Positions 6,257 to 6,641 of a DNA stretch of 6,641 bases are shown piece after piece (positions within the stretch are counted from its first letter, which is position 1; every line of letters begins with the position of its first letter). The position numbers and the translations under genes are program-made. The notes beneath the pieces were generated by a model. It had not been told where the DNA came from, ran no database searches, and saw nothing but the letters and a program-made list of their open reading frames with translations. Source of the stretch: Kosmotogaceae bacterium UBA1373. GTDB taxonomy: Bacteria; Thermotogota; Thermotogae; Petrotogales; Kosmotogaceae. Where the stretch lies: the NCBI GenBank assembly GCA_002305955.1, contig DBRH01000075.1:1712-8352 (forward strand), in the 5' to 3' direction.

Positions 6257-6641
6257 TTGAAGATACTTATCATTGGTGTGGCAGTACTTGCAGTGATTTT
6301 ACTTGTGCCCTTCCTCATACCGGTTCCAGATTTGAAAGGTACGGTAGATCCATCGCTTCTGGCCGATGAAGACAGCCGCTTTGTCTGGTTGGAGAACGTG
6401 AACATACACTACAAAGTATCGGGCGAAGGCTTTCCGCCGGTTGTGCTCCTCCACGGGTTCGGGGCCAGTATCTTTTCTTGGCGGGAAGTTTTCTCGCCTC
6501 TCGCCGACCGGTTCACGGTAATGGCCTTCGACAGACCCGGCTTCGGCTTGACTTCCAGACCAATAGGGGAAGAGATAAAGGATTTCAACCCTTACACTCC
6601 AGAAAACCAGGTAGAGCTGACGGTGCGATTGATGGATCATC
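6257..6641 (+). CDS. Membrane-anchored alpha/beta hydrolase (3'-partial)
   Basis: The first 128 codons of a gene that continues past the window. From a TTG start the protein begins MKILIIGVAVLAVILLV: one hydrophobic segment (residues 3-23) after a single lysine, with no lipobox cysteine. It is therefore probably a signal anchor holding the enzyme outside the cytoplasmic membrane. The alpha/beta hydrolase fold follows. VVLLHGFGAS (62-71) has the HGFG oxyanion-hole motif, W75 is at the usual place, and FDRPGFGLTSRP (91-102) is the conserved second motif. The nucleophile elbow, catalytic acid and histidine lie beyond the window, so esterase, lipase, peptidase or dehalogenase specificity cannot be decided. 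GGGAG lies 8 bases before the TTG, and an upstream ATG (6250) meets TAA at once. The gene starts 18 bp after the GGDEF-like gene and is probably co-transcribed with it. Confidence 0.87.
   Translation, partial: MKILIIGVAVLAVILLVPFLIPVPDLKGTVDPSLLADEDSRFVWLENVNIHYKVSGEGFPPVVLLHGFGASIFSWREVFSPLADRFTVMAFDRPGFGLTSRPIGEEIKDFNPYTPENQVELTVRLMDH

Noticed and set aside
6299..6640. Minus-strand open frame opposite the hydrolase
   Set aside because: The plus frame from the TTG at 6257 gives a membrane anchor and HGFG and DRPGFG motifs, so the antisense frame is a shadow.

Overview
The window holds five genes in a tightly packed bacterial layout of moderate GC content. Start codons are mixed (ATG, GTG and TTG), purine-rich Shine-Dalgarno sites are strong, and arginine is often encoded by AGA/AGG. 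A cytoplasmic family GH38 alpha-mannosidase of about 1,000 residues and a corrinoid-protein reactivase of the RACo type would fit a Thermotogota member, perhaps of the Mesotoga/Kosmotoga kind. That assignment is inference from gene content and style; nothing in the window proves it.

Layout: (1) bases 7-486, plus strand, a 159-residue protein with a HEPN/AbiU2-like motif whose true start may lie upstream of the window. (2) Bases 470-5296, minus strand, a two-gene operon: first a [2Fe-2S]/ASKHA reactivase, then 12 bp later the alpha-mannosidase. The mannosidase stop codon lies inside the 3' end of the HEPN-like gene, so the two units converge with a 17-bp overlap. (3) Bases 5297-5455, a divergent intergenic region with a good minus-strand promoter, a weak plus-strand promoter candidate and an unused consensus Shine-Dalgarno. 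(4) Bases 5456-6641, plus strand, a PAS plus degenerate-GGDEF protein followed 18 bp later by a membrane-anchored alpha/beta hydrolase that runs off the window.

How the genes may work together: the mannosidase and reactivase are almost certainly co-transcribed, but their known roles (mannoside breakdown; ATP-driven reductive repair of Co(II) corrinoid proteins) do not obviously belong to one pathway, and no corrinoid protein or methyltransferase is present here. The PAS/GGDEF-like protein has lost the cyclase signature but keeps an RxxD inhibitory-site motif, so it is more likely a cyclic-di-GMP receptor or scaffold than an enzyme. No insertion sequence, CRISPR array, tRNA or rRNA was seen, and no gene-free stretch exceeds about 160 bases. 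I did not find a clear-cut new multi-gene system. The best leads are the HEPN-like protein and the receptor-like GGDEF protein.
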